From assembly GCF_003001815.1 (NCBI RefSeq), contig NZ_PVMZ01000003.1:186001-250000 (forward strand): 64,000 bases of DNA, in the 5' to 3' direction. The notes under the pieces are model-generated. The model was not told where the DNA came from. It did not search any database and was given only the letters and a program-made list of their open reading frames with translations. Both the position numbers and the translations under genes were made by a program. This document shows positions 18,712-26,730 of the stretch, one piece after another (the first letter of the stretch is position 1; the number at the start of each line of letters is the position of its first letter). Source of the stretch: Actinoplanes italicus. GTDB taxonomy: Bacteria; Actinomycetota; Actinomycetes; Mycobacteriales; Micromonosporaceae.

Positions 18712-19737
18712 ATGAGCCAGCATCCAAAGGTACTGAGGGCCGATCCAGGACCCCTGAGAGCCTGGATCGCGTCGTGGGAACTGAGCATGCGAGCCGAAGG
18801 CCTCAAGGGCCGAACCGTCGAGACGTACACCGACGTAGCCGTCCTCCTGGCCGGCTGGCTCATCCACGCGCACGAACCCGCAGTCGACGACTGGGCCGAC
18901 GTCCGCAAGAGCCACCTCAGGTTGTTCTTCGTCTGGCTCCAATCCGGCGGCCAGCCGTGCCCTCACCGGATCAACCCAGCCTCCCCGCCGATCGCCGGCT
19001 GCCAGGGCTACGGCCGGTCCTACGTCAACAACATCGGCAGAGCACTCCAGCAGTGGTGGAACTGGTACGCGCTCGAGGAGGAGGCACCTAACCCGATCGC
19101 CGGGATGAAGATCCCGTCGCCGCCGAAGCTCGACGACAACCCCCCGCCGGTGATCGAGGAGGACGAGCTCCGCACCCTGATCCGGAGCGCGGAGAGCAAG
19201 CGTGACTACACCAGCCGCCGCGACGCCGCCGTGCTGCGTCTGCTCGGGTCGACGGGCATCCGCCTGGGCGAGCTGGCCGGCATCGACCTGGCCGACCTCG
19301 ACCTGCAGAAGCGGGAGGTGCGGGTCACCGGCAAGGCCGACCGCACCCGTACCGTGAAGTTTGACGCCAAGACCGCGATCGCGTTGGACCGCTATTTGCG
19401 GATGCGGCAGCAGAGGCTCATCAAACTGGGCGGTCAGTTCGGCGAGAATGCTGTCAACGCTCTCTGGATCGGGCATCGGCGTTTCGTCCGGATGACAGAA
19501 GACGGTCTTTATCAGGCGATCGTGCGACGGGGAAAGGCCTGCAATCTCAAGATCTATCCGCATCTTTTCCGGCATACCTTCACGCACCGGTACCTCGACA
19601 ATGAGGGCAGCGAGGGCGACGTCATGGAGCTGAACGGCTGGGACTCTCCCCAGATGCTTCGGCGGTACGGCCGCAGCGCCCGGAGCGCCCGGGCGCGACG
19701 CGGATACGATCGCGTGAATGTTATGGGCGACATTTAG
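18712..19737 (+). CDS. int: Tyrosine-family site-specific integrase
   Basis: A 341-aa protein. The N-terminal SAM-like/core-binding domain runs to about residue 145 and the catalytic domain follows. Visible catalytic residues are Arg in STGIRLGELAG, Lys in VTGKADRTR, His-x-x-Arg in PHLFRHTF, the second His position replaced by Trp in ELNGWDS (common in XerC-like enzymes), and the nucleophile Tyr in MLRRYGR. It would recombine attP with tRNA-Val. It reads away from the tRNA into the element. Confidence 0.95.
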   Translation: MSQHPKVLRADPGPLRAWIASWELSMRAEGLKGRTVETYTDVAVLLAGWLIHAHEPAVDDWADVRKSHLRLFFVWLQSGGQPCPHRINPASPPIAGCQGYGRSYVNNIGRALQQWWNWYALEEEAPNPIAGMKIPSPPKLDDNPPPVIEEDELRTLIRSAESKRDYTSRRDAAVLRLLGSTGIRLGELAGIDLADLDLQKREVRVTGKADRTRTVKFDAKTAIALDRYLRMRQQRLIKLGGQFGENAVNALWIGHRRFVRMTEDGLYQAIVRRGKACNLKIYPHLFRHTFTHRYLDNEGSEGDVMELNGWDSPQMLRRYGRSARSARARRGYDRVNVMGDI

Positions 19738-19952
19738 CCGAATATTTCCGGGCCGTTAACGAGCACCGGTTGTGCGACGTCCCCCGATAGGGGTAGTCCG
19801 ACCGTTTTCAATCACCCGCCCACCGGTTCGGGTCTGCGGATCGCACGAATGATCGATTGGATCATTGAACCGTTTTAGGGTTCAACAATCCGCAGGTAAC
19901 GAGGGGTCGTAACCAGGGGAGACCAGGCCGCAATCGGGACGAGGGACGGGGT
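19738..19952 (+). promoter_or_regulatory. Intergenic control region with two adjacent palindromes
   Basis: No gene lies here. AATGATC-GATTG-GATCATT (19848-19866) is directly followed by TTGAACC-GTTTTAG-GGTTCAA (19865-19885). Both have perfect 7-bp arms. They lie 70-105 bp ahead of the next gene, in an AT-richer stretch that likely holds its promoter and operator. Confidence 0.55.
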
Positions 19953-20312
19953 ATGTCAGCACGACCGGAGGCTCAGCGCGCACCAGAGTTCGACACGCCC
20001 CGCCGAGACAAACGGGCCGCCAGGTGGATCCAGGCCGGGCTCTTCGCGGCCACCGGCGCGGCCGGCTCGCTCTGGCTCTGCCAGTTCGAGCCGCTGGAGG
20101 TCACCCACAGCCTGAGCTGGCTGTTCCTGGCCGTCGTGCTCGCCTCCTGGCCGGCCTACCTGGCGTGGAGGCACTCCACTGCCGCTGGCCGCCAGCAACA
20201 GACCCTGGCGGCGTTTCACGAGGGATACGCCACCGGCTACCTGCGTGGAGTCACTGACCGGCTCACCGGCGCCAGCGTCGGCGACGACGAAGGATCCGCC
20301 GACCAGCGCTGA
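19953..20312 (+). CDS. Small membrane protein of the ICE-like module
   Basis: A 119-aa protein with two predicted membrane helices (about residues 25-44 and 53-71), a basic N-terminal tail (TPRRDKRAARW) and a C-terminal cytoplasmic region (FHEGYATGYLRGVTDRL). Small two-helix proteins of this sort are common next to tra/spd genes in actinobacterial integrative elements. No specific family is recognised. Confidence 0.6.
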   Translation: MSARPEAQRAPEFDTPRRDKRAARWIQAGLFAATGAAGSLWLCQFEPLEVTHSLSWLFLAVVLASWPAYLAWRHSTAAGRQQQTLAAFHEGYATGYLRGVTDRLTGASVGDDEGSADQR

Positions 20313-20342
20313 CCGATTTCGATCCTCTGGCTTCACTCCAGG

Positions 20343-20381
20343 CTGCGCCCGGGTGCCGACCGATCACGGCCCCGGGCGCAG
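20343..20381. terminator. Bidirectional terminator between convergent genes
   Basis: CTGCGCCCGGG (20343-20353) pairs perfectly with CCCGGGCGCAG (20371-20381) around a 17-base loop. It lies between stop codons at 20312 (+) and 20388 (-). Confidence 0.75.
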
Positions 20382-20387
20382 TCGCGT

Positions 20388-20624
20388 CTACGCCTGTGGC
20401 ATCTCACCGCGGTGCTCGGCCCGGGCCTGCTCCAGCAGGCGAATGACGTCGGCCGGGTTGACCCGCCGCTGATGCCCGCCAGCGTGCAGCCGCCAGCCGA
20501 TCGTGCCGTCCTCAAGCCGCCGGTGCATGGTCGTGCGTCCGATACCGAGCAGCTGGGCCGCGTCGCCGGGTCGTAGCCACTCGCCCGCCCGGGCGCGTGC
20601 CTCCAGGTCCGGCTGGTCCGCCAT
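20388..20624 (-). CDS. MerR/BldC-like helix-turn-helix protein, excisionase candidate
   Basis: A 78-aa winged-HTH protein (WLRPGDAAQLLGIGRTTMHR, then GGHQRRVNPADVIRLL). This shape is shared by phage/ICE excisionases (Xis) and BldC-type regulators. Location near int favours Xis, although it is transcribed oppositely. I used the ATG at 20624 because the upstream extension is Arg/Asp-rich and unlike the family. Confidence 0.65.
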   Translation of the reverse strand: MADQPDLEARARAGEWLRPGDAAQLLGIGRTTMHRRLEDGTIGWRLHAGGHQRRVNPADVIRLLEQARAEHRGEMPQA

Positions 20625-20741
20625 GCACGCGCCCCTGTCTCGAGTGTTCCGATCGCGCCGATCGTATCGGTCCACCCCGTACGCCCTGGTGATACACCCG
20701 CCTAGACCCTCTAATGTTCCAACTGTTCCATCTGTGCCATC

Positions 20742-21554
20742 ATGGGGCGCATGTCGACCGACACCAGCACGCGCATCCCGGAGGCCGCCCTGAAGCAGGC
20801 CCGTGACGCCGTCGGCACCGGCCCGATCCCGGCACGCACCGCCCTACGCAAGATCCTCGGGGTGGGCTGGCAGACGGCCACCGACATTCACGATCGTCTG
20901 ACGTCCGAACGAGAGCAACACCAGTCCGAGCGCAAGCGCGGCCTCCGCGCCGCCATGGCCCGTGTCCAGGCACGGGGGCCCCGCCCTCGGCACCTCCGGC
21001 TGCCATCCCGGCCCCGTCTCGCCCCCGCCCCCGAGCCGGCCACCATGCCGACGTTGGCCCCCACACCGGTGGAGCCCGAGACGGTCCAGAAGATCAAGGT
21101 CGCCGATCCGGTCCCGGCCGCCCCGACCCCGGTCCGGACGTGGCCGGTCCTCGGCCTGATCCTGCCCGCGTTCGTCGCGATCTGGTCCGGCTGGGTCGAC
21201 CTCGGACGGCTCACCGGCTTCGGCGTCGTCCGCCCGTTCCCCGGCATTCCCGGCGCCGACCGGATCCAGATCAACACCGCCATCACGTTGCCCGTGGGCC
21301 TGGAGACGTACGCGGCATTCGCGCTCTACGTGTGGCTGTCCGGACGAATCCACGGCCGGGCACTGACATTCGCTCGCTGGTCCGCCATCGGCAGCCTCGC
21401 CCTCGGCGCGGCCGGCCAGGTCGCCTACCACCTGATGGTCGCCGCCGGCTGGACCTCAGCCCCCTGGTGGATCACCACCATCGTCTCCTGCATCCCCGTC
21501 GCAGTCCTCGGCATGGGCGCAGCTCTCGCGCACCTCGTCCGCTCGCCAGCGTGA
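20742..21554 (+). CDS. Spd-like membrane protein (DUF2637-like) with N-terminal HTH
   Basis: A 270-aa protein. Residues 15-60 resemble a small DNA-binding helix bundle (ALRKILGVGWQTATDIHDRL). A Pro-rich linker follows (about 75-130), then four hydrophobic helices (about 135-265). The layout matches membrane proteins encoded next to tra genes in Streptomyces plasmids and ICEs that assist spread within mycelium. It overlaps the translocase gene by 4 bases (GTGA). An alternative start is ATG 20751. Confidence 0.65.
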   Translation: MGRMSTDTSTRIPEAALKQARDAVGTGPIPARTALRKILGVGWQTATDIHDRLTSEREQHQSERKRGLRAAMARVQARGPRPRHLRLPSRPRLAPAPEPATMPTLAPTPVEPETVQKIKVADPVPAAPTPVRTWPVLGLILPAFVAIWSGWVDLGRLTGFGVVRPFPGIPGADRIQINTAITLPVGLETYAAFALYVWLSGRIHGRALTFARWSAIGSLALGAAGQVAYHLMVAAGWTSAPWWITTIVSCIPVAVLGMGAALAHLVRSPA

Positions 21555-23284
21555 CCGACGAGGCATCCGGTAAGCAGCGGGACGTCCTGGACGTTCTCGT
21601 ACTGCGGTATCTGTCCGGTCAGCCGCTCTGCGGCGCGGACGGATACCCCTACCTCCGGCCAGGGCTCGGCCAGCTGGCCGGCTACCAGCGGCAGGCGCTC
21701 CGGATCGGCATGCCCGCGCTTGCCGGCGTGGTGTGGGCGTGGCCGCAGGAGTCCGTCGCCGTCGTTGCGATGCTCGCGGCCGTCGCCCTCTGGCGCGCCC
21801 GGCGCCGGTGGGGTCGCATCCGGTTCCGGAATGAATACGTGACACCCACCCTTGCCGCCATCGGCCCGGCTCTCGGGCTGAAAGACGTACGCGTCGACCT
21901 GCATGTCGACCCCGGCCTCGGCCAGCTCACACCCCGTCTCGCGAAGCCGCTGTCACCGGCAGAGGAGTGGGTGCGTGTCCGGTACGGCACGTACCTGGAG
22001 CCGATCCTGCGGTGGCTGCCGGAACACATCCAGCGGGCCGTCTGGACGGTTCAGGGCTGGGTGTATCCGCTCACCAAGCGGTTGGACTGGTTCCGCCGGC
22101 CCGGCGAGAAGCTCGGCCCCAGGATCGAGTTGACCGCAGCCACGCCCTACCTGACGAAGGAACAGCGGCAGCTGGTGTCGGCCATCATCACCGCCAAGAT
22201 CCCCGTCAGTGACCTGGTCGAGTCGTGGCACCAGGTCGGCGCAAACGTGCGCGCCCGGTGGACTGTGAGGCAGAGGCCGCCCTCGTCTGTCGGCGTCGAC
22301 CAGCTGCTCGAGCACCTGCCGCGGCTGCAAGAGTGGGAGTTCTACATCGGCCAGGGCGCCGGTGACCGGCCGGTCATCCTGAGCCTGAAGGACGACAGCC
22401 CCCACATCGCCGTGTCGGCCGGAACCGGCGCCGGTAAGAGCGTGTTCGCTATGGACATTGCCGTGCAGGTGCTTCGCCGCGGCGGCCAGGTCATCATCCT
22501 CGACCGCAAGGGCAGCCACCGCTGGGCGCGGAACCTCGACGGCGTCACGTACTGCACGAAGCCAGCGCAGATGCACAACGCGCTGATCGAGGCAGCTGAG
22601 ATCGCCGATCTCCGCAACGACATGGCGTTCAGCGAGGCCGACGACTGGGACCCGGGCCCGCGCATCCTAGTGATCTGCGAAGAGCTCAACGCCACCATCG
22701 GCATGCTCGCCAACTACTGGGCGGAGATCCGCGGCAAGGGGGATCCGAAGAAGAGCCCAGCGATCGCCGCGCTGGGCGACCTGCTCTTCATGGGCCGCAG
22801 TGCCAAGGTCAACATTTTGGCGATCGCGCAGATGCTCACCGCACGAGCCATCGGAGGCCCCGAGGCCAGAGAAAACTTCGGCATCCGTTGCCTCGCTAGG
22901 TACACGGCGAACGCCTGGAAGATGCTGGTTCCCGAGGCCAGCATGCCCAGGGCCAGCCGCACGCTCGGCCGGTGGCAGATCGTCATCGGCGGGGTTGCGA
23001 CAGAGGTCCAGGTGGCCTACCTGACAACCGCAGAGGCACGTGCCCTAGCAAAGGTCACAAAAGAGCCTGATGAGGGCCTGAGCAGGGATGTCACAGGTGA
23101 CAGTGACATGATGACGTTGCAGGACGCCATCGACGCCGGTGTGCTGCCTTGGAAGTACTCAGCGGCGAGGCAGCGGCTGGCTCGGAACGTCGGCCAGGTG
23201 CCGGCCAAGCGCGGCAAGCGGGGTAAGGCCGATCTCTACACGCGGTCAGACTTGGAGCGTTGGGCAGCGAGCGGACGTCGCTGA
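21551..23284 (+). CDS. FtsK/SpoIIIE-type DNA translocase (TraB-like)
   Basis: A 577-aa protein. There are two N-terminal hydrophobic stretches (about 50-85), a P-loop SAGTGAGKSVFAM (about residues 289-301) and Walker B ILVICEELN (about 370). Then come an LGDLLFMGRSAKVNILAIAQ sensor region and a C-terminal HTH-like tail (LQDAIDAGVLPWKYSAARQR). Proteins of this class pump double-stranded DNA between hyphae in actinobacterial conjugation. The C-terminal DNA-binding tail could recognise a clt-like sequence, which is inference. Such a gene is unusual within a full prophage. Confidence 0.85.
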   Translation: MTDEASGKQRDVLDVLVLRYLSGQPLCGADGYPYLRPGLGQLAGYQRQALRIGMPALAGVVWAWPQESVAVVAMLAAVALWRARRRWGRIRFRNEYVTPTLAAIGPALGLKDVRVDLHVDPGLGQLTPRLAKPLSPAEEWVRVRYGTYLEPILRWLPEHIQRAVWTVQGWVYPLTKRLDWFRRPGEKLGPRIELTAATPYLTKEQRQLVSAIITAKIPVSDLVESWHQVGANVRARWTVRQRPPSSVGVDQLLEHLPRLQEWEFYIGQGAGDRPVILSLKDDSPHIAVSAGTGAGKSVFAMDIAVQVLRRGGQVIILDRKGSHRWARNLDGVTYCTKPAQMHNALIEAAEIADLRNDMAFSEADDWDPGPRILVICEELNATIGMLANYWAEIRGKGDPKKSPAIAALGDLLFMGRSAKVNILAIAQMLTARAIGGPEARENFGIRCLARYTANAWKMLVPEASMPRASRTLGRWQIVIGGVATEVQVAYLTTAEARALAKVTKEPDEGLSRDVTGDSDMMTLQDAIDAGVLPWKYSAARQRLARNVGQVPAKRGKRGKADLYTRSDLERWAASGRR

Positions 23285-23532
23285 GCCGGACCGTCGTTCC
23301 GCGTCCGGCGGGAGGGGCCGTAGCCGATCGCTTCGATCCCGAGCCACTGGACGAAGACCTCGCGCCGCTCGACCGCGATACCGCCGCTCATCTCGTAGCC
23401 GTCCAGCCACACCCAGCCCACGTAAGTCTGCCGCGGCAGCACCCGGATGATGCGGAACAGGATCGGGGTCGCGAACTGGACGGACGCGGCTTTGCCGAGC
23501 CGGACCATGTCGCCGGGTCTCAAGTCTCTCAT
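23236..23532 (-). CDS. Hypothetical protein, small ICE-module gene
   Basis: A 98-aa protein. It begins MRDLRPGDMVRLGKAASVQF and contains IRVLPRQTYVGWVWLDGYEM, suggesting a small beta-barrel. The C-terminal 35 residues are basic. It is convergent with the translocase and overlaps its 3' end by 49 bp. It overlaps the upstream gene by ATGA. Family unknown. Confidence 0.6.
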   Translation of the reverse strand: MRDLRPGDMVRLGKAASVQFATPILFRIIRVLPRQTYVGWVWLDGYEMSGGIAVERREVFVQWLGIEAIGYGPSRRTRNDGPAQRRPLAAQRSKSDRV

Positions 23533-23783
23533 CGTCGGTCACCTCTGTTCAGCTTCTCGGCCAAGGCGAGCGGTTGGCGGATGCACTGCTCGTAGAGCGC
23601 CAGCACCGGGGCAGTGGGGACGGCGTGCGCGGCCTGGTCGAACAGCTTCCACAGGGCCGCGGACAGGGGAAGGCCGAGCCCGTGCTCGTCGACGAGCTGG
23701 GCGACGACGGGCTCACACGGCCAGAGCAGGCCGCAGCCGGCGCACAGCCCTTGGGGCCAGAGCGGCTCGTGGCTGGTCACCAC
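23529..23783 (-). CDS. Small hypothetical protein with CxxC...C motif
   Basis: An 84-aa protein. The N-terminal LCAGCGLLWPCEP looks like half of a zinc site, and the rest is helical (LFDQAAHAVPTAPVLALYEQ). It is translationally coupled on both sides (ATGA with the next gene). Such short Cys-containing proteins are common in actinobacterial ICEs and of unknown role. Confidence 0.6.
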   Translation of the reverse strand: MVTSHEPLWPQGLCAGCGLLWPCEPVVAQLVDEHGLGLPLSAALWKLFDQAAHAVPTAPVLALYEQCIRQPLALAEKLNRGDRR

Positions 23784-23929
23784 AGCCGCCAGGCCGTCAG
23801 CACGGCTGGCCGGGCGACGCCCATGCGTACCGGCGGGCAGGGGAACACCTCGAAGCGGCAGCGGCAGTCCACGCGCCAGGGCCGCAGGATGTGCCGCATG
23901 CGGCCGTGTCTCAGGGTGTAGGTGGTCAT
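23777..23929 (-). CDS. Small basic hypothetical protein
   Basis: A 50-aa protein. ATG 23929 follows a strong GGAGGAG site with 6-base spacing, which fixes this start. The sequence MTTYTLRHGRMRHILRPWR is followed by VDCRCRFEVFPCPP, three Cys. It is the first gene of the three-gene leftward operon 23236-23929. Confidence 0.55.
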   Translation of the reverse strand: MTTYTLRHGRMRHILRPWRVDCRCRFEVFPCPPVRMGVARPAVLTAWRLW

Positions 23930-24084
23930 GCCCAGCTCCTCCGAGGGGTGCTCGGGGATGGGACGGCGGTGGGCCTCACCGTGTGGGCGGCGAGGCCCAC
24001 CGCCAGTGGGTGCGGCGCAGCCGGGCCCACTTTCAACCGGCCGGCCGCTACCCGTGCGATCGAGGCTACACGGGCAGTTGTCGA

Positions 24085-24116
24085 TGGTAAACACGCTGGT
24101 AACGTCCACGGTGGAC
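24085..24116. promoter_or_regulatory. Operator-like repeats between divergent operons
   Basis: TGGTAA occurs twice 12 bp apart (24085, 24097), followed by the 13-bp palindrome GTCCAC-G-GTGGAC (24104-24116). It sits between the leftward operon starting at 23929 and the rightward HTH gene, in a locally AT-richer stretch. Confidence 0.45.
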
Positions 24117-24141
24117 TGCCGTGGTGCTTACGGTGATCATC

Positions 24142-24360
24142 GTGGCGAAGGCGCGGAAGCTGTGGACGACAGGTGACATCGCCAAGCGACTCAGCGTCAC
24201 CCGCCAATACGCCCTGCAGATCACCAACGACCGCCGGCGCAACTTCCCGGAGCCCTTCGACACCCTGCCGGGCGGGGTCCAGGTGTGGCTCATCGAGGAC
24301 GTCGAGGACTGGATCGCTCGACACCCGCAACAGCCGATCGCCGAGGACCCCGAGAACTGA
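24142..24360 (+). CDS. AlpA/MerR-like HTH protein
   Basis: A 72-aa protein with WTTGDIAKRLSVTRQYALQI followed by the wing-like GVQVWLIEDVEDWIARHP, the pattern of excisionase-like or AlpA regulators. It is a second Xis candidate, in the same direction as int. GTG 24142 is chosen as most family-like; a start at 24121 adds seven residues. Confidence 0.6.
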   Translation: MAKARKLWTTGDIAKRLSVTRQYALQITNDRRRNFPEPFDTLPGGVQVWLIEDVEDWIARHPQQPIAEDPEN

Positions 24361-24547
24361 TTGATGGACCGTGTGCGCCACCATGGCCGCCTCCACCGAG
24401 ATCCGGGAGTTAGGGCGGCGGCGGGCCGGCGCTGCTGGACGCCAGACCCACCGCCGCGGCGACGGCCACCTCCCGGCCCACACCTTGGGCGCCGTCGCGA
24501 ATGGCACGCTACGAGCGCACACCGGGTGCGTTGATGACTTCCGGTTA

Positions 24548-25714
24548 TCAGTCCTTGACCAGGTCGGACAGTCCAACAGCGACGGCAGCGTGACGCATCT
24601 GCTTGGTCAGCGCGTTCCGCTTGGTCCGCCTGACGATCGAACCGACCGAGTCCTTGATGGTCGGCCGCAGGCGGAACCACTGCGGGCCGGCGGCTTCACT
24701 CCGGAGCATCATCGCGATGGCCTCGTGGTCTCTGCCCGTCTGGACGTAGGCATTCCCAAGATCAGCGAAGTAGGGGGCCTGCCGGTTCGCCAGCGGGATC
24801 CGCCCCGGCGCGATCAGCTCCGAGGCCTCGATCGCCCGCCGAGGCTCACCCAACTCGAGCTCGACGGCCACCCGCCAGAAACCGGCGTTCGTCGGCCCGA
24901 ACGCAAACCGTGCAAGACCCAGGTCGACGGGTTCACCGAGCGACTGTGCAGCCTCCTCCGCCTCCCGCAGGTGGTCGTGCGCGACGTCCCCACGCCGGTC
25001 CACAGCAGCGCGTAGAGCGGCGTGGAGGTGGAGCATCCCGTACGCCTGCCGGACCTCCGGATCGCCGATGTGCGGCTGGATCTCGTCCGCGATGCGCTGG
25101 GCGAGGCGGGTCGGGGCACCGGGCATCTCCGGCGGCATCGCCAGGATGCGGATGAACTCGGCGATGCCGATCCAGGCCGGGTCGCCGACCTCGCGTGCCT
25201 CCTGGACGGCCAGCCGGGCAGCGTCCCGGGCGAGATCGGCGTAGCCGAGGTGCTTGAGGGTGTAGACGCCGACGTGCGCGACCTGGACCAGGTCCCCGCC
25301 GCGGAGCCCGCCGAGCATGTTCGGCAGCTGCGGGGCGACGGTCGCGAAGTCGTACGCCCCGCCCGCGATCATCAGCTCGCGGACGTCGTGGTGCGGCTCG
25401 ACGAGCTCGCCGACCTCGCGCCGGATCAGAGCCTCCCGGATGGCCGGCACGTGCGCGGCCGCGGCCGCCTTGGTGGCGTCGGTGGGGTCGCCCGGCTGTC
25501 TGGTGAGGTCGGCGATGGACACGTTCAGGGCCTGGGCGAGAGCAACGAGGGTGGAGCGGTTGTTCACGGGTTTGATGCCGCGCTCGATGAGGCTGAGGTA
25601 CGGCTGGCTCATGCCGGCGAGGCCTGCGGCGGCGCGCTGGTTGAGGCCGCGGCGTTTGCGCCAGTAGGCGACCTGGGCGCCGATGTTCTGTGGTTCGCCG
25701 ATGGTGGCGGGCAT
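24548..25714 (-). CDS. XRE regulator with C-terminal TPR-like domain
   Basis: A 388-aa protein. The N-terminal XRE HTH (VAYWRKRRGLNQRAAAGLAG, then MSQPYLSLIERGIKPVNNRS) is followed by about 300 residues of helical repeats (ARDAARLAVQEAREVGDPAW; LGNAYVQTGRDHEAIAMM). This is the architecture of RRNPP-type sensors and of many regulators in actinobacterial ICEs. It may control transfer or excision of the left module. Neither a cognate peptide gene nor a DNA target is visible. The 24361-24547 stretch after it holds nothing recognisable. Confidence 0.8.
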   Translation of the reverse strand: MPATIGEPQNIGAQVAYWRKRRGLNQRAAAGLAGMSQPYLSLIERGIKPVNNRSTLVALAQALNVSIADLTRQPGDPTDATKAAAAAHVPAIREALIRREVGELVEPHHDVRELMIAGGAYDFATVAPQLPNMLGGLRGGDLVQVAHVGVYTLKHLGYADLARDAARLAVQEAREVGDPAWIGIAEFIRILAMPPEMPGAPTRLAQRIADEIQPHIGDPEVRQAYGMLHLHAALRAAVDRRGDVAHDHLREAEEAAQSLGEPVDLGLARFAFGPTNAGFWRVAVELELGEPRRAIEASELIAPGRIPLANRQAPYFADLGNAYVQTGRDHEAIAMMLRSEAAGPQWFRLRPTIKDSVGSIVRRTKRNALTKQMRHAAVAVGLSDLVKD

Positions 25715-25784
25715 TGGTGCTCCCCTGGTTGTGGGCGGGGTGCGGATCTCGGCTGATATCGACGGTACTCAGAAACGACGAAAG

Positions 25785-25823
25785 CGCCCTCGTCACCAGG
25801 CGCTGGGCCTGGTGACGAGGGCG
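25785..25823. terminator. Strong hairpin terminator
   Basis: CGCCCTCGTCACCAGG (25785-25800) pairs perfectly with CCTGGTGACGAGGGCG (25808-25823) around a 7-base loop, 5 bases past the stop of the leftward gene that begins at 26076. Confidence 0.85.
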
Positions 25824-25827
25824 ACTC

Positions 25828-26076
25828 TCAGTTTCGGTTCGCGGCAGTACGGCGCTTGGCTCGCTCGTCCTCGCGCTGTTCGGGGGTCATGCTGGCGAGC
25901 CGGACGCTCTCGCGTGCCATGCCGGTCCAGCCGATGATCAGCTTCTGGGGCACCTTGGCCTGAGCGGCGGCAAAGATCTCGGGCTTCAGCTCTTCGTCGA
26001 GGGTTGCCATCTGCGCGGCGAGCCGCTGCCGACGTTTGCCGAGGTCCTGGAGGCGGGTGGTGTCGTGCTCGCTCAT
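25828..26076 (-). CDS. Small HTH protein, probable autorepressor
   Basis: An 82-aa protein. The first half is a charged coiled coil (LQDLGKRRQRLAAQMATLDE). The second half has a homeodomain/resolvase-like HTH (VPQKLIIGWTGMARESVRLA) and a basic tail. ATG 26076 has GTGGAGAC upstream. It faces a divergent gene across palindromic operators, so binding there is a reasonable inference. Confidence 0.6.
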   Translation of the reverse strand: MSEHDTTRLQDLGKRRQRLAAQMATLDEELKPEIFAAAQAKVPQKLIIGWTGMARESVRLASMTPEQREDERAKRRTAANRN

Positions 26077-26086
26077 GGTCTCCACG

Positions 26087-26165
26087 TTAGCCCAACGTTG
26101 GGCCTAGTGGTGTCATCCATTCGCGGGACAGTTAGGCCTAGCGTTGGGCCCAACGTTGGGCCTAA
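26087..26165. promoter_or_regulatory. Two-site palindromic operator between divergent genes
   Basis: CCCAACGTTGGG occurs perfectly at 26091-26102 and 26149-26160. Around the second, 26132-26165 forms a 34-bp near-palindrome (TTAGGCC ... GGCCTAA) centred on CGTTGGG-CCCAACG (26142-26155). The sites flank the control region of the genes at 26076 (-) and 26198 (+). Confidence 0.75.
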
Positions 26166-26197
26166 GCTGAGGATGCAAACGAGCGAGGGAGAACGAG

Positions 26198-26476
26198 ATG
26201 CGCGAGATGACCGCCGAGAAGGCCGCCACCGAGATCCGCCAGGCCTACGGCACCTGGAAGACCCAGGGCGGCGAGGGCTGGATGCGCACCGTCGAGATCT
26301 TCCGCCGGGCCGACCTCAGCCTCGACGAGGCCGCCGCCGGCGTCCGCCACCTGCTCCGCACCGAGCCGACCTTCACCGCCGCCCACGATCCCGCCCGCCT
26401 CGAGCAGACGGAGGACGACCGGGCCTGCCAGATCCCGCTCGGCCGCGACACGGTCGGCCTGGTCGTCTGGGGCTGA
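26198..26476 (+). CDS. Hypothetical protein under palindromic operator control
   Basis: A 92-aa helical, acidic protein (MREMTAEKAATEIRQAYGTW ... LEQTEDDRACQIPLGRD). The ribosome binding site GGGAG is well spaced. It is the only gene read rightward here and sits just before the leftward phage late operon ends. No family is recognised. Confidence 0.6.
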   Translation: MREMTAEKAATEIRQAYGTWKTQGGEGWMRTVEIFRRADLSLDEAAAGVRHLLRTEPTFTAAHDPARLEQTEDDRACQIPLGRDTVGLVVWG

Positions 26477-26499
26477 GAGCCGGGGCCGGGAGACCGGCC

Positions 26500-26697
26500 C
26501 TACCGATCAGGCCGGTTCCGGGCCCGGTGGAGGGCGCCGGCCTCCACCTCGGCCCACGGGTCCGGTGAAGTCTCCGCAGCCCGCATCCGCTCCAGCGCTT
26601 CCACCGCGACGGGGCGCCAGTCCCCGCCGTAGTCCCGGTCCGCGCGGGCCTTCACCCACTGCCACAGCTCCGGGCTCATGATCTTGTCGCCGCCCAT
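26500..26697 (-). CDS. Small hypothetical phage protein
   Basis: A 65-aa protein, mostly helical and charged (MSPELWQWVKARADRDYGGD ... WRPVAVEALERMRAAE). It follows the endolysin in the same direction and may be the last gene of the late operon. ATG 26679 is an alternative start. Confidence 0.5.
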   Translation of the reverse strand: MGGDKIMSPELWQWVKARADRDYGGDWRPVAVEALERMRAAETSPDPWAEVEAGALHRARNRPDR

Positions 26698-26730
26698 GCG
26701 GCCAGTGTGCGCCGGGCGGCATGCAGCGGG

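Noticed and set aside
26100-26730. Boundary between two tandemly integrated elements
   Set aside because: No second att core or second integrase was found near the change from ICE-like to phage genes, so I treat it as one element.
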